Shown here piece by piece: positions 21,242 to 35,025 of a DNA stretch of 64,000 nucleotides. The stretch is taken from assembly GCA_034509495.1 (NCBI GenBank), contig CM067507.1:29963892-30027891 (forward strand), in the 5' to 3' direction. The translations under genes were made by a program, and so were the position numbers. The DNA is from Acestrorhynchus altus. Lineage: Eukaryota; Chordata; Actinopteri; Characiformes; Acestrorhynchidae. Every line of letters begins with the position of its first letter. Within the stretch, counting starts at the first letter, position 1. The notes beneath the pieces were generated by a model. The model had not been told where the DNA came from, ran no database searches, and saw nothing but the letters and a program-made list of their open reading frames with translations.

Positions 21242-21388
21242 GGTGTGTGTGTGTGTGTGTGTGTGTGTGTGGTGATGTTCACTGAGTTAGTGAGGGTTTT
21301 TTTTCTGCACGTGTTAACCGACAAGCCACGCCCATAACTTTATCCTGTATCCCCATTACAGGATAAAACACACACACACACACACACA
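21242..21388. repeat. (GT)n and (CA)n microsatellites
   Basis: A GT run at 21242-21271 and a CA run at 21367-21388, about 95 bases apart. As opposite-strand dinucleotides they could pair as a hairpin. Confidence 0.93.
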
Positions 21389-21534
21389 TAAAGTGTATGA
21401 AAGTGAAAAACATTATTTTGTATTAATGTAATAATATGTTTATTATATATCATCAGTATATAAGTTGTTTATGGTCTGATGACGTCATCCTGATGTTCCT
21501 TTTTCATCAATGTTGTTGAGCTCTTCTAGCTCCT

Positions 21535-21935
21535 GAACTGAGAGTGAAGAGAGAGTGCAGTGAGTGAAAGCGAGTGGTGAGAGCTCAGTGAAAGGAGAGT
21601 GTGCTGAGAGTGAAGTGAGAGTGAAGTGAGAGTAAACAGAATAAAGTGTGAGTGAAGTGAGAGTGCAGTGAGAGTGAACTGAGTGCGGTGACAGTGAAAT
21701 GAGTGCGGTGAGATTAAAGTAAGAGTGAAGCAAGAGTGTGGTCAGAGTGAAGTGAGTGTGGTGAGAGTGAACTCTTAGTGAAGTGAGTGCGATGAGAGTG
21801 GAATGAGAGTGAAGCGAGAGTGTGGTGAGAGTGAACTCAAGAGTGCGGTGAGTGAACTGAGAGTGCGGTGAGAGTAATCAGACTGAAGTGGGAGTGCTAT
21901 GAGAGTGAAGTGAGAGTGAAGTAAGATTATCACAC
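21535..21935. repeat. GA-rich minisatellite upstream of piezo2
   Basis: About 400 bases of degenerate GTGAAGTGAGA / GTGCGGTGAGA units with period about 10-12, nearly free of C on the plus strand. It ends about 490 bases before the piezo2 start codon. Confidence 0.9.
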
Positions 21936-21949
21936 CACTTTAACAGAAG

Positions 21950-22422
21950 GGTCAGACCTAATTAACGCTCAGTCTGTGTGTGATTGGCCGTTAGTTAGAG
22001 CGTTCAGCCAATCACACAGCCGAAGGAGGAGTTTACCTGAAAGCGGGTGTGGAACAAAGTTAGCGCCCTTCCTCCGGAGCTCGCTGATTGGACCTTCAAA
22101 CTTTTCATTGAGGAGGACGGAGAAGTGTGTGAGAGTGTGTGAGACTGTGTGTTCGGGCTGGACTGTGTTCTCCTGCAGGGTTGTGGTGGTTCTGTGAGCT
22201 TGAGGAGGTGTTCTCCTCTGCAGAAGCTCATGCTGGAGCAGGACAGGACGGAGGAGCGCTTCTCCACAGGCTGCTCTGAGATGAGGACTGAGATCAGAGA
22301 GCAGCAGGACAGACAGGCAGACCATGCCCGGCTTTCCCGCAGCTGAAGACTGGAGGTGAAAGTGGAGGAGAGTCAGAGAGGCAGGGAGGCAGGAGGAGCA
22401 GACTGACCAGATAGATGCAGTC
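21950..22422 (+). promoter_or_regulatory. piezo2: piezo2 promoter / 5' leader with CCAAT boxes
   Basis: A perfect 12-bp inverted repeat, TGTGTGATTGGC at 21977-21988 and GCCAATCACACA at 22007-22018, places two CCAAT boxes on opposite strands 18 bases apart. A further ATTGG is at 22087-22091. Such boxes are typical NF-Y sites in vertebrate promoters. The transcription start is not determined here. Confidence 0.55.
22230..22346 (+). other. Upstream ORF before piezo2
   Basis: An ATG at 22230 opens a 38-codon ORF (MLEQDRTEERFSTGCSEM...) ending TGA at 22344-22346, 76 bases before the piezo2 start. If it is in the leader of the transcript it would act as an uORF. No known protein is recognised in it. 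Confidence 0.4.
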
Positions 22423-22486
22423 ATGGCCTCTGAGGTGGTGTGTGGACTCATCTTCAGACTTCTACTGCCTGTGTGCCTCGCTGCAG
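22423..22486 (+). CDS. piezo2: piezo2 exon with start codon
   Basis: The ATG at 22423 is followed by 21 codons (MASEVVCGLIFRLLLPVCLAA and one base) and donor GTACCC. The start is supported by agreement with the Piezo2 N-terminus as remembered. Reading through the donor gives only a microsatellite translation. Confidence 0.92.
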
Positions 22487-22524
22487 GTACCCCACCTCTG
22501 TCTGTCTGTCTGTCTGTCTGTGTG

Positions 22525-22592
<68 letters not shown>

Positions 22593-23587
22593 AATTTTTG
22601 AGACAGTATTTATATTCAACCTCATAATAAAACTTTTGTTGAAGTATCCAGTAAATCAATCTATTAGTTTATTAAATTAAATATAAGTCTTATTTTTTTA
22701 AAACATTTAAAAATTATTATTAACAGTAGTATTTAATGATAACAACAAATCAGCAATAAGAAGGAGAACAAAAAAGAAGGAAATCAATAATGACTTTATT
22801 TCCTCATTTTCTGCTTGAACTTATTCCTTCACTGTAACTAGTGGAAGAGACTTGGTTAACTTCTGGAACCCCTTTAGGTGCTTCAAGAACCTTTGAGAAA
22901 CCTTTGTCCTATTATTAAAGGTTCCTTGAAGCACCTTAAGAGGTTCCTCCACAGTTTCAAATTGAAGAACCTCCAAAAGTTTCTCAAGGATATTCTACAC
23001 TTTTTACAGTGTGGGTTTAAAAACGCACACATTTGTTTATTTATTTGTTTGTTTGTTTATAATGAAAAATGAGATAATGTAGAACGTGAACCCACCAGAG
23101 AATACATATATCCATTGTAGTACATTAATCTAATAATAGACTAATAATAAATAAGGATGTGTATAATTAAGGATACACAGTCATATCGGAATCACATCAT
23201 TATCAATACTTGCTTAACTGTACACTCAAATTACAATTACATTATTACAGGCTGAGAAAAGGTGATGAAGGTGGTGGGTTATTTCTGACCCTTAAGATAG
23301 TTGTGGGCACCGGACTGATGTTTAGTGTGGATCAGTACTTTGCAAACCAAACCCACTGTTGATGTGCTCATTGTTGAGGTAATGCTAGACTACTGCATAT
23401 ATACACATATAATATAATATAAATATATGTAATATGGATATATCTGAATATATCCATATATGTTGATAATCTAGTTTATATAAAATCGTGACAGATCATA
23501 CACTGAGAACATTTATCTTCTGGCTTTATCTACTATTCCTATTTTGGTGCATCTGCAAAATATATTCACTTATAAAAATGGACTTGT

Positions 23588-23640
<53 letters not shown>

Positions 23641-26600
23641 GTAGTGTAAGTGTGGCCGAACATAACATAAATACTGTTAAATCAAAAAACATCTCAGACA
23701 AATGTGTCCTAATTTTACTTTTAAAGATACAATATGAAGGCTTTACACACTGTATTGATTTATATTTCGGTTAAATACAGTTTATTTAAATGCTTAACCA
23801 GCGCAGTACATATAGGATCATAATGCACAGTCAAATCTGGAAGTGTTCTAGTGTGTTATGGGTAGAACTGCCTGCTGACGCCCCAGGGATCAGTTGAATG
23901 TTTGCTTTCTACCAGCTGAGACTGACGCACATGGTTAAACAGACCCTGGATCAGTGCTTCAGAGAGTCTGCAGGACATCACGGTGTTCCATATGTTTGCT
24001 TGGTGCTGTGCCACAAACAGTGCTCTGGTCTCGACCCTTACTGTAAACGTCTTCATCCAGACTGCACAATGGTATCTTCTCATATAACTGAGGGAGTGTC
24101 TGTTATAACTGGGATAGAAGAATTCCTCTGGACGTGTTCCTGAGCTGGCTGCATATAGCATGTAAACTCCAAAACCGCAGAACTTACTGCAGGCGCTCAC
24201 GGGTGCAGCGCTGAAGTGCGTGGCTGTAATCCATACATAAGCAGTGGCAAACGTTTCTCATATGAACAGTTTGGTGTCTAAAGGGACAAGAGCTCTCTGT
24301 GTGTATGAAGAACTCGGAGCACAGTAGGTTAGAGCTTTGTTGTCATTGTTGTAGAGCTGCTGAAAACACAAAGGCTCTTTCAGGCTTTTTCCGGCTGATG
24401 TGTCACCAAAAGTTTTGTGAGTGTGTGTCACCAAGGCTTTTTGGAAATTGGGATTTTCTGGCTGGTATTTCCCACAGTATGTTCTAGTTGGATTAAATAC
24501 CATGTGTACTGGATACGGACAAGCACACAACAGAGCTATTCTTCCTTTTTCTTTAAAATTTCACTTCTCATTAATCAATCGTCACTGTTCACTGTCTGTC
24601 AAAACTGTTCTTTTTTAGTACAATGACAAATGACTTTCATTGTGTGACCAGCACACCAATCAAAATGTGCCAAATTAATAAGATACATTAATTAGCTACC
24701 AGTTCAGAGATGTGATTGTGTTACATTAGCCTATTACTGTCATTTACATTTACTTATATAATATAATTATTCATACCCTTTACAAATAGTCAGTCTGTGG
24801 GAAACTCCAAAGTTCTATGTGTCCAAGCTGCTCTAAAGCATCCTAATGACCCTGATTCATTGGGAACAGCTGTTTTAATCAACTCAACAGATGAAAACAG
24901 CACATCTCTGCAGTTGGTTTGTGGACAGTCATGGACAGTCAAGACAAAGGAGCTCACTACGGACCTGCGGCTGCGCATTGTGGCTGCACACACATCAGGA
25001 AAGGGCTATAGCGCCATATCTAAACGTTTCCAAGTTCCAGTGGCTAGAGCGCAAAGTATTATTAACAGATACAAGAGGTTCCGTACTGTGGAAAATCTCA
25101 GAGGATGTGGTCGGAAGTCAAAAGTGACACCTGTTCTGGCCAGGAGAAAGTGAGAGGTGAAAAAGGATAACCACCAAAGCCTTCCTGGTGAATCTGGGCT
25201 CTGCTGGTGCCAACATCTAAAGGCACACAGACTCTGCACACTGCTGGGTTCCATGGACGCCGACCAGGGAGGATGCCACTTCTCCAGAAAATGCTCATCT
25301 GGACAAAGAAGTAGACTTCTGGTCTTAATATCTTCTGAGAGACACCTGTGTCATTTCCGGTCCAAAGAAAATTGGTGGTTGAATAAATTTGTCAGGGGTA
25401 GGAATAATCTCGGGCTTCACTGTATATATATAAATCAGAAATTTATGAAAACATACTTGCTCATTTTATCATCTGCACAATGTAGGAGCACTTTGTAAAT
25501 CTAGAATTACAGATTATAGTCCATCTGTTTTTCTCCATACCTCCACCCCGTTCTTCAATGTTCAGGACCCCAGAGGTCCACCACCGAGCATATATCTATC
25601 TTTAGATTTATTAGAGAAATAGTTACAAAATCAGTAAAATGAATAAAATACAGAGCAGTATCAGCTAAACATTCTGCTCCTCTGGAAGAAAATAAATACT
25701 AACATATATATTGGTGTGAAATATTCAAATCTATTTTTGTGATTCTGATATAGCAGGATGTTTTTACCCTGCAGAGAATCAAACCCAGGCACGCAAGTGC
25801 ATTTTCACAGAGCTGTTTTCATTAAACCACACCAGCTTTTTTCAAGCTTTTGAAAATGAATTAATCTTCTCGATTAATGTTTGTGTCGCTGTCACTGATT
25901 TCACCATTGCCCTGCTTGATTTGTTTCATCATATCAGACTGTGGCTGAAAGAAATGTCCACGTTGTGGTCAGAGAGAGAGAGAGACCAAAGGATTTCTGT
26001 GTATCAGCAATGTCCTGCTCTTCCTGTCCCTCCTCTCGTTTTCCCTGCATGTCTTTCTCCATGCTGTCAAATACAGTGTTTTTGTTTTTTTTTATTCACA
26101 TCCTTAATCATTTGAATAGAGTAAGGATGTAGATCATGGAAACAGAAGAAGCTCTGATCCCCTCTGTCCAGATAGCACTGATTGTCCCTTCAACTTCTGC
26201 GCCGCATGACTCATGGCTTTTTATCTGAAGACTTGTTTTTGCAGAATGCACACTGGGCCTGAGCCTCCTACACCGCCGATCTTTAACAGCAGAAATTCTG
26301 AGATTTCTCTCAAACCAAACGCCCTGCAAACCTCATTTACACTAGCGACAATGACTGTTTATCTCTGATAATACTCTACTAGGGGCAGCTGGTTCAGGGC
26401 TCATCAAAGAGTTTACCATCTGAATCTGGAAGATCGTGGAGTAGCCACGTTTTTCTTCCCTCCAGTTTTATGTTGTGAATTTTGTTCAGCTGTCTGGAAT
26501 AGTGGAAGTGTAAACGCAGCGCATGCAAGGAGGCATTTGGCTTGGTGAGAGAAATCAAGGCTGTGTAGACAGTGATTGCACATAGATGGGCCTGGAAAGG

Positions 26601-29600
26601 TCGGCCAGGAACTCCGTCTTGTTGATGTCATGTGTGATTAAATGCAAGTGAGTTTGTTTAAAAAGTCTCTTTTTCTGAGAGTTCTTTAAAGGGCAAATGA
26701 ACTAGTCCTCAGCCTTTCTGTCTAACTGTGTAAATGTTGCCACCCACTCAAGCCGAAGCTGCCGATCTTCTGTAGAAAGTCCCTTTTTCTTCCAGCTGGG
26801 AACATATTTCTCTCTCTTATTCATCAAATCGAGAATGTATAAATATTAGCTGTATGAATGGAAACTTAGGACTGTGATTGGTAAACCCAGCCAGAAGGTG
26901 CTCTTGAGTCTTATGACTTTTCCTTTAAACAGTCTTCCCTCCAGTGTGGCTCTCGTGTGTGGGATGAAAACTCAGGATGTGTCTTGTTTTGTTTTTGCCT
27001 AAGTATTTTATTGCCGTTTTTACTTGGTACAAACATTTTGTTTCCTCAGTCTCAGGATGTATACAGAGACTTTATATAAACTTTATATAGAGCAATCTAA
27101 TGAACTGAGGCATGCCTTCATGGGGAGCACCAACCTTTGTGCACAGAACACCTAAAGTGGAAAGTCGTGCAAGAAAACAGCAGTCATTGAAAATATTTCC
27201 ATGGAGTTTCTGTGAGAATCTCATGATTAGATGCTTGAGTGCATCACGCAACAAGCCTGTGAACTTGTTTGGTTTGAAGGGCCTCGTATCGCAGATGGCA
27301 GGCAGGATGCTGAAGCAAGAGTGAGAGTGCAGTGATACTTGACCTGACTTCACTTTGGTGGAATTAGTTTGGCCCACTACTAACTTTGTGTTAAATGTTT
27401 AGTATTTTTACGACGGCCTCATTGAACTTTATGGGTTCTCAAACAAAGCAGGCCGATCTATTTCTCAAAGTGTCTTAGAAGGGCATTTTCACACCTGCAT
27501 GTAAAAGTCCAGTTTAGTCCAGTGTTATTCCAGTGGTCCAGTTTAGTCCACTTGGGTGTGAATACAATAATCACAATCAGATACAGACCAAAACAAATGC
27601 ACTTAGACCCTGAAGAGGAGGTGGTCTCAGTCTGGTCTGAAGTGAACTCTCCTGCCCCAGGCAGGTCTGAGCTGTAATGGTATCACGTGGTTGGGACACA
27701 TTTTGGTGCACTTGTATTTTTCAGCTGTGAAAACAGACTAAACCAACAAACATGTTAATTAATTCATTAAACTTAATTAGGACAGAGCAAACAAACTAAT
27801 GAATTAAAAATGCTAAAATAGAGATTGAACAATTCAGTTTTTATCAATATTAACCAACACCAATCCTATACCATCAACAATATCATAGGTCTTCTTTTAC
27901 CCCACATTTTCAAAACTACTAGGCTTTAAAGATTTCAGTTAAGCTATTTGAATTAAATCGAGCATCCTAAGTTTAAGTCTTTGGTGATAAAACTACTCAG
28001 AGACTCTCCTCCCAGGAGGGGAACATCATACAGAGTGAATATGTTCTGTTTCAGGATAGATTTGGTTTAGCATCAGATCAGAATAATACTTTCCTCTATG
28101 ATATCAAACCCAACATTTCTTTTGCCTATATTGGACTGATCCACTACTCATCAATATCTATATGCCATCTGTAGTGTAAAATAGTTGCTACCATTTATTT
28201 ATCCATTTATTACCCCAGTGTAGTAATATGTCATTGTAGAAATAAAAAGCATGGCTTAGTTATGCAAAAAAGACTAACAAAAAAAAGAAATAATAGTTTT
28301 CATCAAATTCAAAGCATAATAAAACATTGTCTGATCATCTTACAAACAGATCGTCCCCTAAGAGCTATATGGTTCTGTCTGCATTCTGAGCACTTTGGAG
28401 ATATTGAGCCTTAAAGTCTTTATAGTGACATTGACTTTTAGGGAGATAAAAACATTTTTTTTAGATTAAAAGTCTAAAATGAATACACGTTTAAAAAAAC
28501 TCACAATATGAAGAATAATTTCCTTATTTTCCCTGAAGGAACCCTCCCAAGGGATCAGTACATTTCTATCCTATCCTATCCTAAGAATATTTAAATAACT
28601 CCATTTTGATAAAAAGATAGATAGATAGAACCTTATTATTTTCAAGAGGACAAAAATAAAGTATTAATTCTGCATTTTCATCAGAATTTGTGTTTTGTTA
28701 CGAATGGAAAATATTTATTTTATATCATACTTCTGTTAATCTCACCAAAAATATATTCTAACTAGAGGTGAACAATATTTTTTGGCAGTATGTCCAAGAT
28801 CATGGACATCATCAGTGCTTATGTCATTACAAAAAGTGCAATTAGTCCTGTTTAATTGGATATAATACGGGGAATTTTGAGTACAAGTATAGGAGAGTGT
28901 TTGAACATCTGTTTTTAGGAATCTGTCAATAAAAAGCACGTCAAAATATTGTGATGTGTCATGGATCATTAGAATTTCTTTATATGTCATGATGCAATAT
29001 TATTTACCATATCACTCAGCCCTAATTGTCTTGTGATATTTTATTGAATTGTTCCCAACAATGGAGTTCACACTCGTATGATTTAGTGTCCATTACCCTT
29101 TACAAATGACAGCACTCTTTATGACTTCAAATCTAAATTAAAAGGCCAAAGTCAAACTTTGGAAGAAGAAAATGCTTATTAAATGATATCATATCCACAA
29201 TATCTCCTCCATGGGTCCTGAACCCATCTCTGACACGGAGCTGACTGTACATTCAATCAACAACAGCTCTGTAGCTTCACAGCCCTGCGATGTCAGTCAG
29301 CACCCAGAGAGTCTGAACTTGCTGATAATGACACAGATGGCTTTCCCAGTTGTGGCCCATTTAGCAGCAGCTTAGTTCCACAGTATGCATCTTTTCTTTC
29401 TGATATATGTCTGAATGCTTTGTGTTCAGCTGGGGCGGAAAGCAACGGTAGACAGCAGATGCGGGCCTTCAGGCTACGAGGAACTAGATGAGGAACTGGG
29501 AGTCTATAAAACACTTTCCATGTGTCACTGTGAGAATGATTTGTGGTACAAAGAGTTCAAAGCTCTGTTGGCGAATACAGCACTCCTTCTTCCACACAGT

Positions 29601-30335
29601 GAAGGGTAAAGGTGCCATTCACAAAGTGTTTAAGTGCTTGAGAGGCACAAGTATGCAACCAACTGCAGATGTTTATGAGAAAGTAGGGGGTCTGCAAGTA
29701 TCTACAAATTGTGGCCTGTAATAAACCAAGCATATGTGAATAGTGTTTTATATAGGAGGAAATTGTCAGACTGGGTATTAATCCACTAAATAATCGTCCT
29801 AAAGCTTGTAAAATAAACCCCAGGAACGCCGTCCTCACAAGCTTTAATTATGTCAGATACTCTGTCAAATATAGTATCCCATATTTCACCTCAGGAGATA
29901 GCCGTGATGTGTCAGGAGCGGCTTGAAAGAAGAGCGTGCAAAGTAATATTTGAAATAAAACAAATTTTGATCACCCGTGTGTTCCTTCTGGGTGTTTCTT
30001 TTTCTTCCTGGGTCTCATAGTAGCACTATTCATACCATTTTATCTTAACAGTTTCCTGTCTGTAATCTGACAGTTTGGCCACTGAAATACACTCAGTCAC
30101 CTGAAAGCACATTTTGTGCTCGCTCGTCCTGCCACACTAAATCTACCACTTTTTTTTTTCTTCTCATGCCAGCAATTAAAAAGAGACTACTAGAGACAGG
30201 GTAACTGTATATCACACCTCTAAGAGTTCATATTCATGCAAAACAAACAGAGTGTGTAGTTTTATAGCTACTGTATAACACTTATTTACTGTACTTAGAA
30301 ATGAGATGGACTCCTCAGTGCATATATAGTAAACC

Positions 30336-30377
<42 letters not shown>

Positions 30378-33300
30378 AATACATAAATATTCACAGCCTT
30401 TTCTCAATACTTTGTTGAAGCACCTTTGGCAGCAATTACAGCCTCAAGTCTTTTTCAGTATGATGCTACAAGCTTGGCCCACCTGGTTTTATGAAGTTTT
30501 TAGATATCTCCAGAGATGTTCATTTGGGCTTGAGTCTGGGCTCTGGCTGGGCCACTCAAGGACATTCACAGAGTTGTCTGAAGCCACTCCTTTGTTATCT
30601 TGGCTGTGTGTTTAGGGTCGTTGTCCTGTTGGAAGATAAACCTTCGTGGGGGCATTTTGTCAGGATGGATGTCTCTGTACATTGCTGCAGTCATCTTTGC
30701 CTTGACCCTGATTAGTCTCCCAGTTCCAGTTCCTGTTGCAGAACAAAATCCCCACAGCATGATGCTGCCACCACCATATATATACACTGTACCAGTCAAA
30801 AGTTTGGACCCTCTGATTGAAATGGACACTTCTTGATATTGATATTAAAATCATATCCTCTAACTGGACAAAAATGAAGTCAAATCAAGTTTTGTCACAT
30901 CACATTACACAGGTGTAAGGCTAAGTGAAAAGGGGTGTGTGTGTGTGTGTGGGTGGGTGGATGTGTGTGTGCGCACTTCTGATGTCATAGAAAATGAACT
31001 TTTACTTCCAAAAAGAACCACATTTGTAAAAGGGTTAAAGGTGTAAAATGGTGTAAAGGTTCTTTAAATATAAAGGTTCTTCACACTCACACTTCTTTAT
31101 TAAAAACAGGCCTCATTTCCCAACTGTTCTTAAATAATTTCATAGATCTTTCATTCTAACACCCACTTGCAATTTATATTATTTAGGATTTGGTCAATTT
31201 ATGAGGACAGTGGGGTCCATCATTATAAGAGCAGAGCTCTGCACATTTCTGACTTTTTGTTATGAATTTCTCAAGAACAAATTGAAGGAAGTTCATAGGA
31301 AGGTATAAATGAATGAGGCAAATTGTTCTTAATGGATCCAAAATGGGTTCTACTATGGGTTTACCCAAAGAACAGTTTTTGACTCCACTAAACAAACAAG
31401 CGAACAATAAAAAAAACAAACAAACAAAAAACATTAACTTTCATGTAATTAATGTAGCAGATTTTTGTATCAAAACCTCTTTTTTGACTTTTCCAGTTTT
31501 TTACTTTCATTTTTTATTCATAGAACTATTAGAATTATCTGTTTGTTTTTACATTTAAACACATGAGCTTCCTTTTAGACTGAATATTTTATGCTCAATG
31601 GACCAACAAAAAGGTCCAGAGTTGCTTAAAAAAGACGTTACATTGACATTAAAGTTAAAAGAATGATTTTAATGAATTATTTTGGGCCAAAACCTTTTAT
31701 ACATCACACAATGTGTGAATAAGTGAAAATATGAACTACAAATAAAATAAAAATAATTAAAAAACTTTACTGCAACATTAGAAATGTGTCCATGTATTTT
31801 CACCCCTTTGAATAGCAATGAAAGCTACTCTTTTTATTTCTCAAACACTTCTAAAAACATGTATTTAAATGAACTCAGAGAACAGGCAGATGTATGCTGC
31901 TGTTTTTTGCTGGTGTTCTTGGCTGGTGTGGGCTGAAACAGCCTGTGTTCCTGTGCTGCCGTTGGCTGGAGTAGACCGGTTGGCTGTGCGGTGCAGCTGC
32001 GATTCCTGTGTGTTTGTGAGATGTGTTAATTGACAAGCGGACGCTGAAGGTTAACAATACAGGGCTGTTGTAGCATGGGCTGTACTGAATGATGTACGAG
32101 ACCTTTGGTTACAAAGGTTCCATTTGCAGACAAAACAAACAAAGTGCACCGCGCTGGTCGCTGTCATTAACTGTAATACATATCACATGTATACAGTTCA
32201 CTGTACACAGATCACGCAAGTGTAAATGTTGATGAAGCAGCGTTTTTCTGTTTAAATAAGCAGTGGGCAGTATGTCAAATATGCAAGATAATTATGATGT
32301 ATTCATTTCTACGTGTTTATCAGAACTATACTGTGCAAAGATCAAAGTCCGCCCTCTCGTTTGTTTTCCTTTCCAGTCAAAACAGCAAGATTATTAATTT
32401 TTCACCATCTGATAGGGGTAGTTTATGCGACCTATAAAGTCTTGCATGGTTGTTCAGACTCCCATTTTATCTGCATCTACCTTTTTTGACTCCAGCTTCG
32501 GAAACCCCTAGTTTCAGCTGTTATCACCTTTAATTATGCAAGTCCTCAGAAATATCTCCTGCAAAAAAACTTCTACTTAATACTTGTTTTGAAAGGAAAT
32601 TGTATGAATAATATCCAACATTTGAGTGATTTTTTTTCTCATATGTAGGCCACTGAGTTATTTAAGGTGGGGTTTCTCATGAGGTTAAACTTGAAGAACT
32701 GCAGATGGCTGAAAACAAACTGGCATAATTTAATATATTTTTACGATTCAATGTTTCATGCAATGATATTCCATTCTCAAGAACTTGTTCAGCTTCACCA
32801 GAGTTCTATAGTGCAGTAACAGTGCACTGACCTGGAGTGGCAATGACAGAAATGCCATTCTTCCTGTTGCAGTCATTGTACCATCAAAATGACTTTAAAA
32901 CGTTTTTTTAAGGTAGAATGTCTACATAAACATCCCTATGTGTTGATATAGGGCTGTCCGATATCAAAAAAAAAAATATGAATGTAAAAATACAGGATTT
33001 TTTGTCCAGGTTATTAAAAATGCACTTCACATATCCAAACAACAGAAGTAAATAAATAAAAAAATAAATGATAGTGGGCAGATATTATCCTTTCTATGGT
33101 AGAAAATAAAATCAGAGATTTTATACTTTTGTATTAAAAAAATTGCTTTACCTAATCTCACAATGTGAGTATTGCACATGTGCTCATTGTATTGGTAAAA
33201 TGATATATTGTGCAACAGTAAGAGATGTTAGGTAGTCATACTATGTTTAATCAGAAATCAAAAGCAATAATACCACAGCTAAAGTAATTTCAGAAGCTCT

Positions 33301-34974
33301 TTTAATGGTACTATAACTCGTTAATGACGAGGAACGGCCTTTTTTTGTGTTGTTTAGAAAGGTCAGCAGCGAGGTAACTGTCCGCTCAGTCACTGTAACA
33401 TAGCCCTAGTGCAGATATTATCAGCAGTAGATTCCTATTACCCTGCCCAATCTGAAGTTGCTGTTGCTTTTATGCTAATTGATTCCTAGAGTCCTGAAAC
33501 ATAACCTCGATTAAAGGTTCCAAGACTCCAGTTAAAATATTGTTAAATACAAAAGAATCTATTTTTTTTCTCTTGGATTACAGTTAGCTTTCCCTCTCAT
33601 TATGGTTTCTTATAAATGTGCAGTGAGTCAGACAGCTTGAGCCTTCTGCGTCTTGATCTGAGTCATATTCAACACAGCATGAAATTCTAACCAAGGATCG
33701 TTCTGCATTGTCAGACAGTTTACATTTTCTTCTTGACCACTGATGTGCCTGGATTTGGACACAAAAGAAGCTCCTGGACAGAGTCAAACTTGAGTTATTG
33801 TGATACGATTGGAGAGAAAGCTTATCCTGTTAAAATACTGAAATCTTCTAATAATCCACCATCTTATCGCCTATGAAACCCAAACCTTGTGTAATTTGAG
33901 CACCACATCATTATAACTGTTCTAGCACTTACGGTCTTGCTTGCCTGGCCTCATTAGTATTATTATTGTTATTATTTGAGCACAACATTTTAATTAGGGT
34001 TTGTGTACTTTTTAATAGCCTGATAAAGTAAAGTACAATGACATACCATTGTAGTTTTTCAGCCTCTTAAACCATAAATAATTAGGCTGATTAAGTTGTT
34101 GTGTACAGTCATTATATTAAAACCGCCTGCTTATGTTACGTAGGTTCCCATCAAGGCATTGAAAAACAGATGACCTCTGAAGGTCCTGTGGTATCTGGCA
34201 CCAAGATGTTTACAGTTGTGAGGTCCTGCAAGTTCTGTACGTTGTGAGGTGGGGCCTTCATGGATCTCTCAGTAAGCCAGTGAGCCTGTTGCTGGCCCAC
34301 CAGTTGTCTTTCCTTGGACACGGCATCCTGGGAACACCCTTGTTGGTCTGATGTTTTGGAGATGTTCTGACCCAGCCCAGTCATCCAACCACTGCAATTT
34401 GGCTCTTGTCTGAGTGATTCTTCTGCTTGCCATTTTGTCCTCAAACGTAACTATAACTTATAGTTCATTTGGTTTCTTTATATCCCACTTAACAGGTGCT
34501 CTTGTAATCAGATACTCAATGATGTTCACATCATCTGTCAGTGGTTTTAATGTTTTGGTTGATCTGTATATATACAGTACTTATCTGAAAAAGCCTTTAG
34601 TGATAAAGAGCCTGTTTACAAGTGACAGTGCCAACCTGAAAGTGCTTCTCTAACCTAAGAGAGTGGGGGAAGCTTGATGCACTTGAGGCTTGAGTTAACA
34701 CTTGATCCAAGTAGCAGCCCTTCACGGCCTGAGTCATATGTTGTGGCTGACCTTAGGTTGTGAATGATTTTACTTTTTCAATCTAAACAGAGACGTGATT
34801 GCAAGGAAAGGATTTTGGAAGTTGTTCAGAGTGGTTGTTCAGTCATTTATCATCTGCTTTAAAGCAGAACACAATGCAGGTTTGAGCCACAGGCCTCTTT
34901 ACTGTGTGCAGTCCAAGTGTAAACAGAGCTATGAAAAATAATTCAGCCAGATATTTGTGAAAAGAGAGCCAAAG

Positions 34975-35025
<51 letters not shown>

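Noticed and set aside
21969..22451. 160-codon minus-strand ORF overlapping the piezo2 5' end
   Set aside because: It is antisense to a promoter/leader and the piezo2 first exon; composition reflects the GC-rich leader. No known domain seen.
23856..24200. 114-codon minus-strand ORF in piezo2 intron 1
   Set aside because: Overlaps an 81-codon plus-strand ORF; no domain recognised and no evidence for exons.
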